In this document: positions 22,516 to 32,792 of the stretch, piece by piece
How the letters are laid out: each line of letters begins with the position of its first letter
Position numbering within the stretch: the stretch's first letter is position 1
Assembly (NCBI RefSeq): GCF_947500325.1
Contig: NZ_CANMRQ010000005.1
Coordinates: 1-64,000, forward strand
Direction of reading: 5' to 3'
Length of the DNA: 64,000 nucleotides
Source: an uncultured Lacinutrix sp.
Lineage (GTDB): Bacteria; Bacteroidota; Bacteroidia; Flavobacteriales; Flavobacteriaceae
Program-made: the position numbers and the translations under genes
The notes under the pieces: model-generated
Database searches by the model: none
What the model was told of the DNA's origin: nothing
Seen by the model: only the letters and a program-made list of their open reading frames with translations

Positions 22516-23158
22516 AATAATTTGTTTATATCTAATTAATCAACAAAAATTAAATAGAATGATTTCATTATTGATAAATATATCCCTTAAACTCTAACAC
22601 ATATGCAAAACATACCGCTACAAAAAACATACAACTCAAAATTATACTCTAACCTTTGTAAACAGCCATAAACACAGAGTCATTCTAAAAAACAACTAAC
22701 TTAAAAAAACTGTGAAATTTATGATGTATAGGTAATGTTGTAGTCTTTTTTAGGTTTACTCTATCTTACTAAGATTAGAAATAAAAAATAGGATAACTTA
22801 TTTTTCAATCCTTATTAAAATAAGTATCTAAATTACTAGCAATTAAAGTTTTATTACCTTTAAAAGGCTTTAATATTCTTCTTACTCAATTATTTATCAC
22901 AGCAATTCATTACCCAGTTAATTATATCATTTCAATAGGTTTTATGGAATTCTTTTTAGAATATATTTTATCCATTCGTATAGATTATTATCTAAACAAA
23001 CAGTATTATATATTTCTTTAAAATCTAGTTTTTATTTTTTTGTAATTACTAAAATAGTATCCAAATATCCATGATAGTCGGACAAACTCAAACACCTAAC
23101 TTTTGAAGAATAACAAAGAGTTTTTTTAGCAGTTATTAATTAGATTATGGTAAGTATT
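22516..23158. other. 643-bp intergenic region
   Basis: It separates the last gene of the operon from the triple-repeat gene. The part nearest the latter (to ~22,650) holds its upstream region and the motif at 22,620-22,633. From ~22,700 to 23,150 I see only AT-rich sequence with no convincing gene, terminator or repeat. Confidence 0.6.
22620..22633 (-). promoter_or_regulatory. shared upstream motif, copy 1
   Basis: On the - strand it reads TGTATGTTTTTTGT, 105 bp upstream of the triple-repeat gene. The same 14 bp occur upstream of the operon (40,379-40,392). Downstream similarity continues (GGT.TAT.TTTTG, then TAnnSTTTAA at equal spacing), so the copies probably share promoter and activator-binding elements. 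Confidence 0.5.
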
Positions 23159-24073
23159 CTAAAATTTGAGTTTTTCATTTTTATTCCAAAGCCCCCAATA
23201 TGCTCCAACATCACCTTCATCACCTGTTTTCCATGATTCGTCAAATGATGAAAAATAAAAAATTGGTATATTATTTTCCTCAGTCCAATTTATAGTATCT
23301 ATAAAATATTTCATAGCAGGAACTTCTCCAGTAAACGCTTCTTTATGGTTTCCTCCTTGACTTGGCCAACCAGTTTCTGTAATAATAATTGGTTTACCTT
23401 GAGCTGCATCTACAACTTGTCCATACATTGCCTGCATATGGCCTAAAGCATAATCTATTGGGCAACCTTCCCAATAAGGATATAAATTTGCTAATATTAT
23501 ATCTGTATTTTCAACTAATTCTGGGTGACGTGAAAATTCATAATAAGCATCTACATAACCTACAGGAATATTTAAACCTGACAAGGCTTGTTTTACGCGT
23601 TTTATATAACCTAACAATTCTGTTAATGATAAGTCGTTACGATATAAAACTTCATTTCCTACAGCTGCTACATCTACATTACCTGCTTTAGCTAGAGCTA
23701 TTAAACTTTCAATTTCTTTTTCATTATCCTTTTTATTATTACTCAACCAAGCACCAACAACTGTTTTTATACCATGTTTTTTTGCTGCAACTGGAACATG
23801 CTCGTTACCTTCAATACATGAAAAAGAACGAATAGCTTTAATATGTGGTTTTAAAATTTTTACTCTACGTTCTACTTGTGCAAAACTAATGTCTTCTCCT
23901 GGTTCTTGACCGTCTTCATACATACTAAAGCATATACCATGAAAACCATTATCTATAATCTTATGCCAAAGACTTTTTAATTCTTCTAATGAAAGTTTAG
24001 AAGTATCTATACCTTTTGTTATAGTTTGCTTATAACCTTTATGCTTATAATACGATTCTTCTCTGTATGACAT
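23159..24073 (-). CDS. cytoplasmic GH17 beta-glucanase
   Basis: A 304-residue glycoside hydrolase of family 17 (TIM barrel, clan GH-A; the family acts on beta-1,3-glucan). The acid/base is Glu141 in AAVGNEVL and the nucleophile is Glu233 in IITETGWPS; the C-terminal FYFSSFDESWK is also typical. No signal peptide, so it should act in the cytoplasm on imported oligosaccharides. It starts 3 bp after the transporter-GH17 fusion gene and resembles that protein's C-terminal domain closely, suggesting an internal duplication. It is the last gene of the operon. Confidence 0.88.
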   Translation of the reverse strand: MSYREESYYKHKGYKQTITKGIDTSKLSLEELKSLWHKIIDNGFHGICFSMYEDGQEPGEDISFAQVERRVKILKPHIKAIRSFSCIEGNEHVPVAAKKHGIKTVVGAWLSNNKKDNEKEIESLIALAKAGNVDVAAVGNEVLYRNDLSLTELLGYIKRVKQALSGLNIPVGYVDAYYEFSRHPELVENTDIILANLYPYWEGCPIDYALGHMQAMYGQVVDAAQGKPIIITETGWPSQGGNHKEAFTGEVPAMKYFIDTINWTEENNIPIFYFSSFDESWKTGDEGDVGAYWGLWNKNEKLKF

Positions 24074-24076
24074 CTT

Positions 24077-26419
24077 TTAATGATATTTTAATTTTTCATC
24101 TTTATCCCATAAACCCCATCTTGCCCCAACATCTCCTTCATGATGTACTTTCCATGATTCATCAAAAGAAGAGAAATAAAACATTGGAATATTATTATGA
24201 TTAGACCAGTTAACTGAATTTATAAAGTATTTCATTGCATTCTCATGAGAAGGTTTTGCTTTTTCTATACTACTTCCCTTATTTGGCCATCCTGTTTCTG
24301 TAATTATAACCTGTTTGCCTTTAGAGATTTGTTGTGTTACAGCATACATTTGATTTAAGTAAGTTGAAGATTTTTCTATATCACTTCCTTCCCAGAAAGG
24401 ATAGCAGTTTGCCAAAATAACATCACATGCATCAACTAATTTTGGTCGTTCTACAAATTGATAATAAGCATCTACATAACTTACTTTAATATTTGGTAGT
24501 GCTTGCTTTACACGATTTATATAATTTATAATATCCTGTTCTGTTTGCTCATCACGCATTAAAACTTCGTTTCCTACTACAGCAATATCTACATACCCAT
24601 TTTTTGCCAGTGTTATTAAAGCATTTATTTCCTCTTCATTTTTATCTTTATCCTCTCCAATCCATGCACCAACCATAGTTTTTAAGCCTTTTGCGCGTGC
24701 TACTTTTGGAATATATTCATTCCCATCAGTACAAGAAAAAGAACGCACCCATTTAGTATATGGAGTAATAACTGCCATACGTCTTTTTATTTGTTCTTGA
24801 GTTAATTGATCTCCAATATTTTGGCCTTCTTCATATGGACTAAAACAAATACCATGTAACTCGTTATTTAAAGTAGCAGAAAAAATATCTCTTATTTCTT
24901 GACCTGTTTTTGAAGAAAAATCAAGATCAGTTTTTAAACCAGTAGTATAATTGAATGAGTCTAAAGATGATAATTTATCGATTTGATAATAGGATGTTTT
25001 GCTTTTTGATGTCTTTTTACGCTTGTCTAGTGCTGCACGTATTTCGCTTGCTCTTTCTTCAGACACCTCATAATCACGCATAATATACATGGCAGCAATA
25101 GTGCCTAGTGTTGGAAAAAAACAAAAGAATGCATGTAAACCATCAACTGCACCTTGCTGGTCTAGAGTTGGTAGATCTGAATTAAAACCAACTAACCATA
25201 TAATTACACCACTTAGTGCACCAGCTATAGCAAAACCTACCTTAACCATCCACCAATATATAGCTCCAAAAATACCTTCTCTTCGCTTACCTGTATTTAA
25301 TTCGTCTATATCTATTACATCTGCAGTCATAGACATCATTATGGTAAATAAACTACCTATACCAAATGAAAAGAATGGTAAGGCAAAAATATACATCCAA
25401 GGTTTTCCTGGAATGAATAAAAAATACAGCATAATGTAACCGAAAATCGAGATGCTTTGACAAATCATAAATGCTTTTTTCTTACCGAATTTTTTTGAAA
25501 GCCTAATTACAATAGGAATTACAATAAAAGTTGTACCCAATGCACCTAAAGCTCCAAATAAAGAAACCCAAATACCAGAAGCGCCTGCATCTCCATTAAA
25601 AAGTTTGTATACAATTACAAAAAATGTAAGAGATGAGACAGCCATAAAAGCGTTATATATAAAGAACGTAGCGCCACATAATTTTCTAAATTCTTTGATT
25701 TTAAAAGCCTCTTTAAAGCTTGTTAATATTTTTTTAAGACTTCCCCCAATATTTGCAAAACTTAATATCTCATAGTCTTTATCAAGTGTAGATTCACTTT
25801 TTATAAATAAAGCAGGGACAATTGCACATATTGCGCATGGTATAGCAACCCATATAGCGAGTTCTCTTGCTGCTACATCTGCAGATGGGAACCATTCCGG
25901 ATCGTACATTATAATCCAAAATAATGGTGCAATAACCCAAGCCCATTGCCCTATCCATTGTGCTACTGCCATTATATTAGTACGCTCATGAAAATCATCA
26001 CTCATTTCATATCCCATAGCCACATAAGGCACACTAAAAAATGTAAGTCCTAAATAGAAAATAACCGACCAAAAAAAGAAATACCAAAAGTTATATTGTA
26101 CAGTATTTTCTTTAAATAATTGCCACATAAAAACATAGGAAATCCCCATAACAATACCTCCTATTAATACATACTGCCTGCGTCTGCCCCATTTAGATTT
26201 AGTATTATCTGAAATAAACCCCATCAAAGGATCTGTTATAGCATCAAATAATCTTGGAAATAAATAAATCATTCCCCACATTAATCCAGTAAATTTTAAA
26301 TCTTCTACCAGTACTACCATAAATATTCCCATAATAGCTGGAAACATTTGATTCGCAAACATGCCTATTCCAAAAGCGATTTTTTGACCAAATGGAACTT
26401 TTTTTGTAGTTGTTGACAT
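24077..26419 (-). CDS. GPH-type sugar transporter fused to a GH17 domain
   Basis: A 780-residue fusion. Residues ~1-470 are a 12-helix sodium/sugar symporter of the GPH/MFS type (FGIGMFANQMFPAIMGIFMVVLVEDL, GFISDNTKSKWGRRRQYVLIG, MTADVIDIDELNTGKRREGIFGAIYWW). After a basic linker (DKRKKTSKSKTSY, ~475-487), residues ~500-780 form a complete GH17 domain with acid/base Glu618 (VVGNEVLM) and nucleophile Glu708 (IITETGWPN). Because GPH carriers have a cytoplasmic C-terminus, the enzyme should face the cytoplasm and cut glucan oligosaccharides as they enter. The reading frame is continuous; the domain is not an artefact of a missed stop. Confidence 0.85.
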   Translation of the reverse strand: MSTTTKKVPFGQKIAFGIGMFANQMFPAIMGIFMVVLVEDLKFTGLMWGMIYLFPRLFDAITDPLMGFISDNTKSKWGRRRQYVLIGGIVMGISYVFMWQLFKENTVQYNFWYFFFWSVIFYLGLTFFSVPYVAMGYEMSDDFHERTNIMAVAQWIGQWAWVIAPLFWIIMYDPEWFPSADVAARELAIWVAIPCAICAIVPALFIKSESTLDKDYEILSFANIGGSLKKILTSFKEAFKIKEFRKLCGATFFIYNAFMAVSSLTFFVIVYKLFNGDAGASGIWVSLFGALGALGTTFIVIPIVIRLSKKFGKKKAFMICQSISIFGYIMLYFLFIPGKPWMYIFALPFFSFGIGSLFTIMMSMTADVIDIDELNTGKRREGIFGAIYWWMVKVGFAIAGALSGVIIWLVGFNSDLPTLDQQGAVDGLHAFFCFFPTLGTIAAMYIMRDYEVSEERASEIRAALDKRKKTSKSKTSYYQIDKLSSLDSFNYTTGLKTDLDFSSKTGQEIRDIFSATLNNELHGICFSPYEEGQNIGDQLTQEQIKRRMAVITPYTKWVRSFSCTDGNEYIPKVARAKGLKTMVGAWIGEDKDKNEEEINALITLAKNGYVDIAVVGNEVLMRDEQTEQDIINYINRVKQALPNIKVSYVDAYYQFVERPKLVDACDVILANCYPFWEGSDIEKSSTYLNQMYAVTQQISKGKQVIITETGWPNKGSSIEKAKPSHENAMKYFINSVNWSNHNNIPMFYFSSFDESWKVHHEGDVGARWGLWDKDEKLKYH

Positions 26420-26429
26420 AGTTTTAGTT

Positions 26430-27920
26430 TTAGTTGGTTGAAATTATTATCGTTTGAATAGCTTGTGCATTTATTTTAATACTTCTTTTTTTATCCTTTA
26501 AGATTAAGTTAAATACTTTAGATTTATTTCCTTCATTAAAAAGTACAACTGCTATAGATCCATCTGGATTTTTTGCTGCAGTAACCATTATATCTTTATC
26601 TGTATTATCAACATGAATAATACTTGCTCCAGGTCTTATATACTTACTAAAATGAACCATGACGTAATAGATTGGTGTAAAATAAACTTCATCCGTTTTT
26701 TCGTCAATTATAATTGGAGCTACACACCAATTTTTAAACCAATTTGGACCTCCTTGTCTATCTAATACCATATTCCAATCTACCCAACCATCTACCCAAT
26801 TATTAAGACAACCTATAATATCTCTTGCATATCTATTTACTGGTGCATATTTGGGATGTAAATATTTATCTTCTTCTTTTGCCCAGTCCCATCCCCAATC
26901 TGTAGCTTCTTTTTTCCAGTACCAAGAATCATCTTGCCATTTAGGCACTTCAGAATCTACACATCCTTCAGTTTCTATTAAGTATTTATTTGGAGCTTTT
27001 TTATGCGCATATTGTAAATCCTCTGGAAAAAAGTCATAAGTACTTTCGTACCAATGAATAGCAGTACCGTCATAATATTTTGATGATTCTTCTGTTGCGT
27101 ACATAACATCTACCCATTCTTTTAAGCCTGCTCTATTTTGGTCATAACCAAGTATTATTTTGTCTCCTTTTCCATCTGCTTCTAATTTTGGCCCTAAATG
27201 GTTTTGTACAAAATCTGTCATTTCCTTAGGTGTAAAGTGCATACTTTCCCAATTATTACCATTACCATGAGGTTCATTTTCTACTGTAAATCCCCAGATA
27301 TCTATTCCTTCAGTTTTATAAGCGTCTATATATTTTGAAAAGAATAATGCCCATGTATCGTAATATTCTGGCAATAATTTTCCACCTACCCATTCTTTAT
27401 TATTTTTCATCCAAGGTGGTGCTGTCCAAGGCGAAGCAAATATTTTAAAACCATCTTGAGATATAGTCAATGCCTCTTTTATCATAGGAATTAAATCCTT
27501 CATATCTTCTTTTACAGAAAAATCTTTGAGTTCTTTATCTGGTTTTGGCGTATATGAATATTGACTTAAAGAGAAGTCACAAGAATTCATATGTGTTCTT
27601 GTTAAGGAATAATTAGCGCCTTCTCGACTAAAATAGGCCTCTAATATTTTTTTACGATTTTCTTTGCCTAATTTGTTTAATAAATATGCTGAAGATTCTG
27701 TAAAAGCGCCTCCAAATCCAGTAATTAATTGATATTTCTTACTATCATTTAAAACAATTTTAGAAGGATTATCAACTGTATCAAAATGATTTATCAAAGC
27801 TAATTTATTACCATTAACAGATGTTTCATAAACCTCTACGTCCAGTTGACTTTGATTTTCTTTACAACTCATCATAAGCAATACTAAAATGGGATAAATT
27901 AAATACTTTACTATTTTCAT
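26430..27920 (-). CDS. GH30 beta-glucosidase/beta-1,6-glucanase lipoprotein
   Basis: A 496-residue lipoprotein (LVLLMMSCK, Cys19) of family GH30: ITGFGGAFTESSAYLL at the N-terminus, acid/base Glu216 in FTVENEP, nucleophile Glu318 in IETEGC, and a C-terminal beta domain (GSIAVVLFNEGNKSKVFNL). Related GH30 enzymes of marine Flavobacteriia laminarin loci remove beta-1,6-linked glucose branches. Placed between two GH17 genes, it is the obvious debranching enzyme of this operon. Expected in the periplasm or on the outer membrane. Confidence 0.87.
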   Translation of the reverse strand: MKIVKYLIYPILVLLMMSCKENQSQLDVEVYETSVNGNKLALINHFDTVDNPSKIVLNDSKKYQLITGFGGAFTESSAYLLNKLGKENRKKILEAYFSREGANYSLTRTHMNSCDFSLSQYSYTPKPDKELKDFSVKEDMKDLIPMIKEALTISQDGFKIFASPWTAPPWMKNNKEWVGGKLLPEYYDTWALFFSKYIDAYKTEGIDIWGFTVENEPHGNGNNWESMHFTPKEMTDFVQNHLGPKLEADGKGDKIILGYDQNRAGLKEWVDVMYATEESSKYYDGTAIHWYESTYDFFPEDLQYAHKKAPNKYLIETEGCVDSEVPKWQDDSWYWKKEATDWGWDWAKEEDKYLHPKYAPVNRYARDIIGCLNNWVDGWVDWNMVLDRQGGPNWFKNWCVAPIIIDEKTDEVYFTPIYYVMVHFSKYIRPGASIIHVDNTDKDIMVTAAKNPDGSIAVVLFNEGNKSKVFNLILKDKKRSIKINAQAIQTIIISTN

Positions 27921-27944
27921 ATTGAATTAGTTTATTTGATATTT

Positions 27945-29237
27945 CTATCTATAGATCATAACTTCTTTTAATGTAGGTGGAATTAAAACTTCTTCTAGTA
28001 ACTTTTTTTCATCTCCTTCATACGTTTTTGTTATTGGGTTTCCATTTCTAGTTAACCCTTTAAAAACACCTTCATCTACTAAACTCCAAATTGGGTATTT
28101 TGCTTTACCGTCTATTGTAAAAAGACCAAAATGATTTTCTGAACCATTAGGATGCTCTGCATCTTTCCATTGCTCATTAAACGCTTCAAAATAAAAACAT
28201 GATATTTTATTCTTATTAGTCCATTCTCTCATGAGTTTATAATATAAACCTTGTTTGTATTCATCTGTAGCTTTAGATCCATTAGCCCCATAAAATCCTT
28301 TCGAAACTGTTGCCCATCCTGTCTCTCCTATATGGATATCTTTTTCTACTCCTATCGCTTTCATATAATTGCTAACACTATCATATTGCTTTTTAGAAAA
28401 CTCTATAGCACGCTTCATAGCTATATCTATTTTTTCTTTATCAGATAGCGATTCTTCATTCTCTGGTACTCCCCAAAACTCTGGATTATAATGTGTATTA
28501 TGGTAAGGATAAGTATGCATAGACACATAATCAACAGCTTTTATTAACTTTTCTAAAGCTTCTACATGGTAACGATCTTCTCCACCACCCCATGAGGCGA
28601 AATCATCAGAACTTGTTATCCAAAGCTCCTTTGGGAGTTTATTTTTCTCTTTTAAATCCTGTAAATGATTTACCCATTTTAAAATTACATCAGGCTGTAC
28701 ATAGTAACTTTCTGCCCATTTAACCATAGCTTCATTACCAACAGCTATAATTTTTACTATATCTGGATATTTGTTTGCTAATGCTACTGCTCTATCAATT
28801 TCTGCTGCATTGTTAGAACTTTCAACATTATGATTTACAGGTAAACCAGTCCAAGCATTCAAACAATCTATCCAAGCTCCCAACATCACATACATTTCGA
28901 AATTTGAATTCTCTTTTTTTAGTTCATCAATAGCCTTTAAAATATTTGCTGCATGTGGAAGTGCTAATTGAACGTTATAGGTTCTCAAAATCTTTATACC
29001 CATTGCAGACAACAATTTCATATCATCTTTTAACTCTTCTATAGTAGGTTGACTATCTCTAGATTTTTCACGATAGCCGCCATACGATATTGCCAAATAA
29101 TTAGGGTTACCTAAAATATCTTTAGCCGTCATTTGTTTTATAGTCTTTTTTTGTTCTTTCACTTTAGTATTTTCATTACAAGACATCATGAACATTGTGG
29201 CAAATACAATTATTATTATGTTTATTTTCATTGCCAT
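27945..29237 (-). CDS. GH17 endo/exo-beta-1,3-glucanase lipoprotein
   Basis: A 430-residue lipoprotein (MKINIIIIVFATMFMMSC; lipobox MMSC, start probably two codons in). GH17 TIM barrel with acid/base Glu169 (IIAVGNEAM) and nucleophile Glu305 (HIGETGWATV); FYFEAFNEQWK near the C-terminus binds substrate. It differs from the two cytoplasmic GH17 modules by a longer loop region (DFASWGGGEDRYH...EFWGVPENEES). It probably trims linear beta-1,3-glucan in the periplasm after GH16 and GH30 action. Confidence 0.87.
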   Translation of the reverse strand: MAMKINIIIIVFATMFMMSCNENTKVKEQKKTIKQMTAKDILGNPNYLAISYGGYREKSRDSQPTIEELKDDMKLLSAMGIKILRTYNVQLALPHAANILKAIDELKKENSNFEMYVMLGAWIDCLNAWTGLPVNHNVESSNNAAEIDRAVALANKYPDIVKIIAVGNEAMVKWAESYYVQPDVILKWVNHLQDLKEKNKLPKELWITSSDDFASWGGGEDRYHVEALEKLIKAVDYVSMHTYPYHNTHYNPEFWGVPENEESLSDKEKIDIAMKRAIEFSKKQYDSVSNYMKAIGVEKDIHIGETGWATVSKGFYGANGSKATDEYKQGLYYKLMREWTNKNKISCFYFEAFNEQWKDAEHPNGSENHFGLFTIDGKAKYPIWSLVDEGVFKGLTRNGNPITKTYEGDEKKLLEEVLIPPTLKEVMIYR

Positions 29238-29247
29238 AGTTATTCGT

Positions 29248-32200
29248 TTATTTCAATGTTGCTTTATCAATATTTACTATAATCATCTCAATAGAGCCTG
29301 ACCTTTTAAAAATTTCTTTGCTTATATTACTATTTAAGCGTGTATCATTATATTTTGTAGTATTACCATTTGTATGGACAACTATAAGTCCTTCTACTCC
29401 ACTCATTTGATAAATAATTGGCACTTGACAATAGGTAAAGGCTAAAGAACTTGTTTCCAATTCTATAGATTTAAAGCTTTGATTAACATCAACATAATTA
29501 TACTGTCGTGAAGTGCGGAGAAATTCATCTCCTCGCAACAAACATGGATTAAATATAATCTCTCCTTTTTCAACAAAAACTCCAAGCTCTCCAATACGCG
29601 ATAAAATATCTTCTTTAACTTGCCCAGTCATTCCTGGTTGTTGCGCTCCTTTTCCTGCTGGCGTATGTGAATATGGATCTGTTGGAAATGCACCATACAA
29701 TGTTGGTGATTTGTGCACGCCAATACCTTCATTAATCTCATAGTAATGTTCCAATAAACGCCCTACAATTTCTGGATTTTCTCTTCCTTTAACTGCTTTT
29801 AAGCAACACTCTTGAACTGCTAATTGTAGTTTTGAAACCATATGCCAATAAATTGAACCTAACCCTTCGTAACCATAAAAAGTACCTGATCGACCAGTAA
29901 ATGCTTTGTGATTAAAAACTTCTTCAAAAATTTGAAGAATTAACTCTCTTTCATTATTACTTACTTGTATAGAAAGGCTATTTAGTGCCTGGCTTAGATC
30001 ATTTGCATTTTTAAAATTTCCGTTGAAATGATAATCACCACGGGTATCTTTTTCAATAACTTGAACATTATTATTTCCAAGTAACTCTTGTAGCACAATA
30101 GATTTATTTATTGATTCCTTTGGAATTTTGTTTCGTTCAATAAATCCTTTTAAATCCTTATATGGGTATAATAAATAACTATATTGATCTGAACGGAAAA
30201 GCTTACTATTTTTCATAGCATCTAAAACTGCCAACGTCTCTATAGAAGTTAAATAACCAGAGCTTAAAGACGCTACTTGACCTTCTAACATTTCTTCTAA
30301 ATACGACATAGAAATTTCACTATCGTTCTCAACAGTCATTAAATTATAAGCGTGATATAAATTATCTGTTCTCTTATTCGCTTTTATCGAGTGCTCTAAA
30401 TATTCTAAACTAAGACTTATAAAATCTCTTAAAGATTGAAGTGTTATTGTTTCTTTTCTTCCTGAAAAAGAGTTGTTATATATATTATCTCTATATGCAC
30501 TAGCCGGTTTAGCTAAACCGTCTAAAACTTCTTTTCTTTTTGAATCATTAAACTTATCTGAAAGTAAATTTTTATGGTTTTCAAAAGTTTTTAAAACTTC
30601 CCTATAAAACACTACCAATTCTGTAGAAACATCTACCGACTCTAATTCTGTATTATTAAAAACTTCTTTAAAGAAATTCAAAAATCGTCTTAAATAATAT
30701 AAAGTAACCATAGAAACGCCATTACCAACCAAAGCATTATTAGCATCATTCCATTCTGGTCTTTGTGTATTCATCCAAATACCACATTCGGGAATAAAAT
30801 TGGATAGTTTTGATAATACAGTCGCTAATATTTTTTCTACAAAATTTACTTTAACAATAAATCTATTTTCATCACGTAATAAAGCACCATCAGCACCTAA
30901 TTCAATTCTTTCTCTACGTATTTTATGATCTAAGTCTTCATCAAACTCAATAGTATCTTTCGGGTTATCAAGAATATCCTCGTAAGACTTTATTCGATAA
31001 GGAACATTGGCATAAACAAACAAATCTTCATAAAAAAAACTTTCTAATTTTTTAGGTTGATGATTTTCTAAACATTCTAAAAATTTCAGCAAATAAATTA
31101 TCTGATGATCACCCCAGTAACCAATATAACTCCATGGATCTTCTGGTTCACTAATTTCCCAATCAAACCCACCTTTTGTAACTCTATATGGATTATAACC
31201 ATCAAAGGTAGTTGCATTCAAAAACTTATGAATCATACTTTCTATAAACTCGGGATATGATAGCGCTAAAGCTTCCCAATTTTGGAAAATATCTCGCCAA
31301 TTACCCTCATAATCTAATATTTTAGAACCATCTTCATTACGTGTATTAATTGAGAATTTGTTCCAAGGACGGCTTGGGTCTCCATGACGACGACTAAATT
31401 TTAACGGCATATACTCTAAACACAAGCGACGGAAGTTTTTATCATCTGTATTTGATGCTATTTCTTTAAGTTTAGCTAATGGAAATTCCTCTGTAAGGTT
31501 CTTTAAAACTTGTTCATTATTACGTGCTACTTTTTTGTTAGCTTTTGCTATGTAATTTTTAAAGTCCCATTTTTCTATAGTATAATTATTATCAAAAATT
31601 CCGCCCCGCATTATGTTAAATAATGTATTGAAAAAATGACGTGTATCTCTAGCGTTATCTGCTGTTAATTGTATAGCATCTGAAGATGCATTCAAACTAA
31701 TTAACCTTTGGGTACCAAGAGCAATATCTTGATTAATTTTATCTTCTAAATTCTCTTGACTATAAATACTTTCTGAAAGTAAAACAACATCTGAATGATC
31801 TTGATTTACATTAGCTATAAACATCCAATTCTCTTCAGATTCTGAAGCTAATTCAAAAGAAGTATTTACAAAATAAGCTCCTTTTTCTGCTTTAACATCT
31901 ATCTCTTGATTTACTGTTTGTTTTCTTCTAAATTTTTTAAGTTGAAGAGAAGATAACAAGTACTTTGGATTGTTTAAACCTAAAGACCAAACAACGTTTG
32001 CTTTTAGGGCTTCGCTTGGCTCGGCTTTATCAACAATAATAGCACTTAATGCAAAAATTCCTAAACCAGATTTTTCTTCAAGCTCACTCCGTTTATAAGC
32101 GTCTACTAAATTACTACTAGCATTTTGTAAATCGCTACCAACACCATATGGTAAAATGTTTTGAATGCCGTCTAAAACTTCAATAGTTATAGAATCTACA

Positions 32201-32688
32201 CCTGTATTTAATAATTGACTTTTACGAACAAAACCATAACGATTACTAGAGTTCCATTGATAACGAAAAGTAACTTCTAAATCATGATTAATTTCTTCAA
32301 ATAGAATTTTATTACCATATGTGTTTTTATATAAATTACGAGTAGTTTTATACAAACCTTCATAGCGTTCGGAAAATGGTTCCCAAATGTAAATTTGCCC
32401 ATTCTTTTCTACTTTAAAAATAGATTTACTTCCTGTAATATCTGCACTTTCTGTAATTTTATCATCCGTGTAATATGGGAATAATGCAAATTCAGAGTTT
32501 ATTCTTCCTGCTGTTAATGCGCCATTACTAGAAATAAACATCCAATGATTAGAAGCGCTTACAATACTCATAAAAAATGGGCGCATTTCATCATTATTAG
32601 AAATCTTAAAAAAGCTTTCCCCTTTTATAATTACTTTATCTAGAGTAACTTTTTTATCTATATTTTCTTGTAAAATCGTATTCGTCAT
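29248..32688 (-). CDS. GH149-type beta-1,3-glucan phosphorylase
   Basis: A 1,146-residue cytoplasmic protein without a signal peptide. It has an N-terminal beta-sandwich (~1-370, SASNHWMFISSNGALTAGRINSEFALFPYYTDDK), an (alpha/alpha)6 barrel (~400-1000) with FDGYNPYRVTKGGFDWE, PWSYIGYWGDHQIIYLLKF and NTQRPEWNDANNALVG, and a C-terminal beta region. Length and architecture fit GH149 phosphorylases better than the shorter GH94 enzymes. The reaction would be beta-1,3-oligoglucan + phosphate giving alpha-glucose 1-phosphate. Next to GH17 and an oligosaccharide importer it explains how imported laminarin fragments enter metabolism. The family is called by memory of the architecture. Confidence 0.75.
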   Translation of the reverse strand: MTNTILQENIDKKVTLDKVIIKGESFFKISNNDEMRPFFMSIVSASNHWMFISSNGALTAGRINSEFALFPYYTDDKITESADITGSKSIFKVEKNGQIYIWEPFSERYEGLYKTTRNLYKNTYGNKILFEEINHDLEVTFRYQWNSSNRYGFVRKSQLLNTGVDSITIEVLDGIQNILPYGVGSDLQNASSNLVDAYKRSELEEKSGLGIFALSAIIVDKAEPSEALKANVVWSLGLNNPKYLLSSLQLKKFRRKQTVNQEIDVKAEKGAYFVNTSFELASESEENWMFIANVNQDHSDVVLLSESIYSQENLEDKINQDIALGTQRLISLNASSDAIQLTADNARDTRHFFNTLFNIMRGGIFDNNYTIEKWDFKNYIAKANKKVARNNEQVLKNLTEEFPLAKLKEIASNTDDKNFRRLCLEYMPLKFSRRHGDPSRPWNKFSINTRNEDGSKILDYEGNWRDIFQNWEALALSYPEFIESMIHKFLNATTFDGYNPYRVTKGGFDWEISEPEDPWSYIGYWGDHQIIYLLKFLECLENHQPKKLESFFYEDLFVYANVPYRIKSYEDILDNPKDTIEFDEDLDHKIRRERIELGADGALLRDENRFIVKVNFVEKILATVLSKLSNFIPECGIWMNTQRPEWNDANNALVGNGVSMVTLYYLRRFLNFFKEVFNNTELESVDVSTELVVFYREVLKTFENHKNLLSDKFNDSKRKEVLDGLAKPASAYRDNIYNNSFSGRKETITLQSLRDFISLSLEYLEHSIKANKRTDNLYHAYNLMTVENDSEISMSYLEEMLEGQVASLSSGYLTSIETLAVLDAMKNSKLFRSDQYSYLLYPYKDLKGFIERNKIPKESINKSIVLQELLGNNNVQVIEKDTRGDYHFNGNFKNANDLSQALNSLSIQVSNNERELILQIFEEVFNHKAFTGRSGTFYGYEGLGSIYWHMVSKLQLAVQECCLKAVKGRENPEIVGRLLEHYYEINEGIGVHKSPTLYGAFPTDPYSHTPAGKGAQQPGMTGQVKEDILSRIGELGVFVEKGEIIFNPCLLRGDEFLRTSRQYNYVDVNQSFKSIELETSSLAFTYCQVPIIYQMSGVEGLIVVHTNGNTTKYNDTRLNSNISKEIFKRSGSIEMIIVNIDKATLK

Positions 32689-32734
32689 TATTCTTCTAAC
32701 TTTAAAAAGCTATTGAGTTTAGATGTGTTTGTAA

Positions 32735-32756
32735 AGGCCGAGGTTGAACTCGACCT
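32735..32756 (-). promoter_or_regulatory. GC-rich intercistronic hairpin
   Basis: In the transcript AGGTCGAG pairs with CTCGGCCT (8 bp with one G.U; 6-nt loop). It sits in the 104-bp gap between the two operon parts (binding proteins/GH16 and the phosphorylase onward). No T-run follows, so it is likelier an mRNA-stability element than a full terminator. Confidence 0.45.
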
Positions 32757-32792
32757 ATTAATTCAAATAATTGGTATAAAAAAATGTAAGTA

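Noticed and set aside
29248-32688. GH94 cellobiose phosphorylase
   Set aside because: The protein is longer than usual GH94 enzymes and its neighbours point to beta-1,3-glucan; GH149 fits better, though no search was possible.
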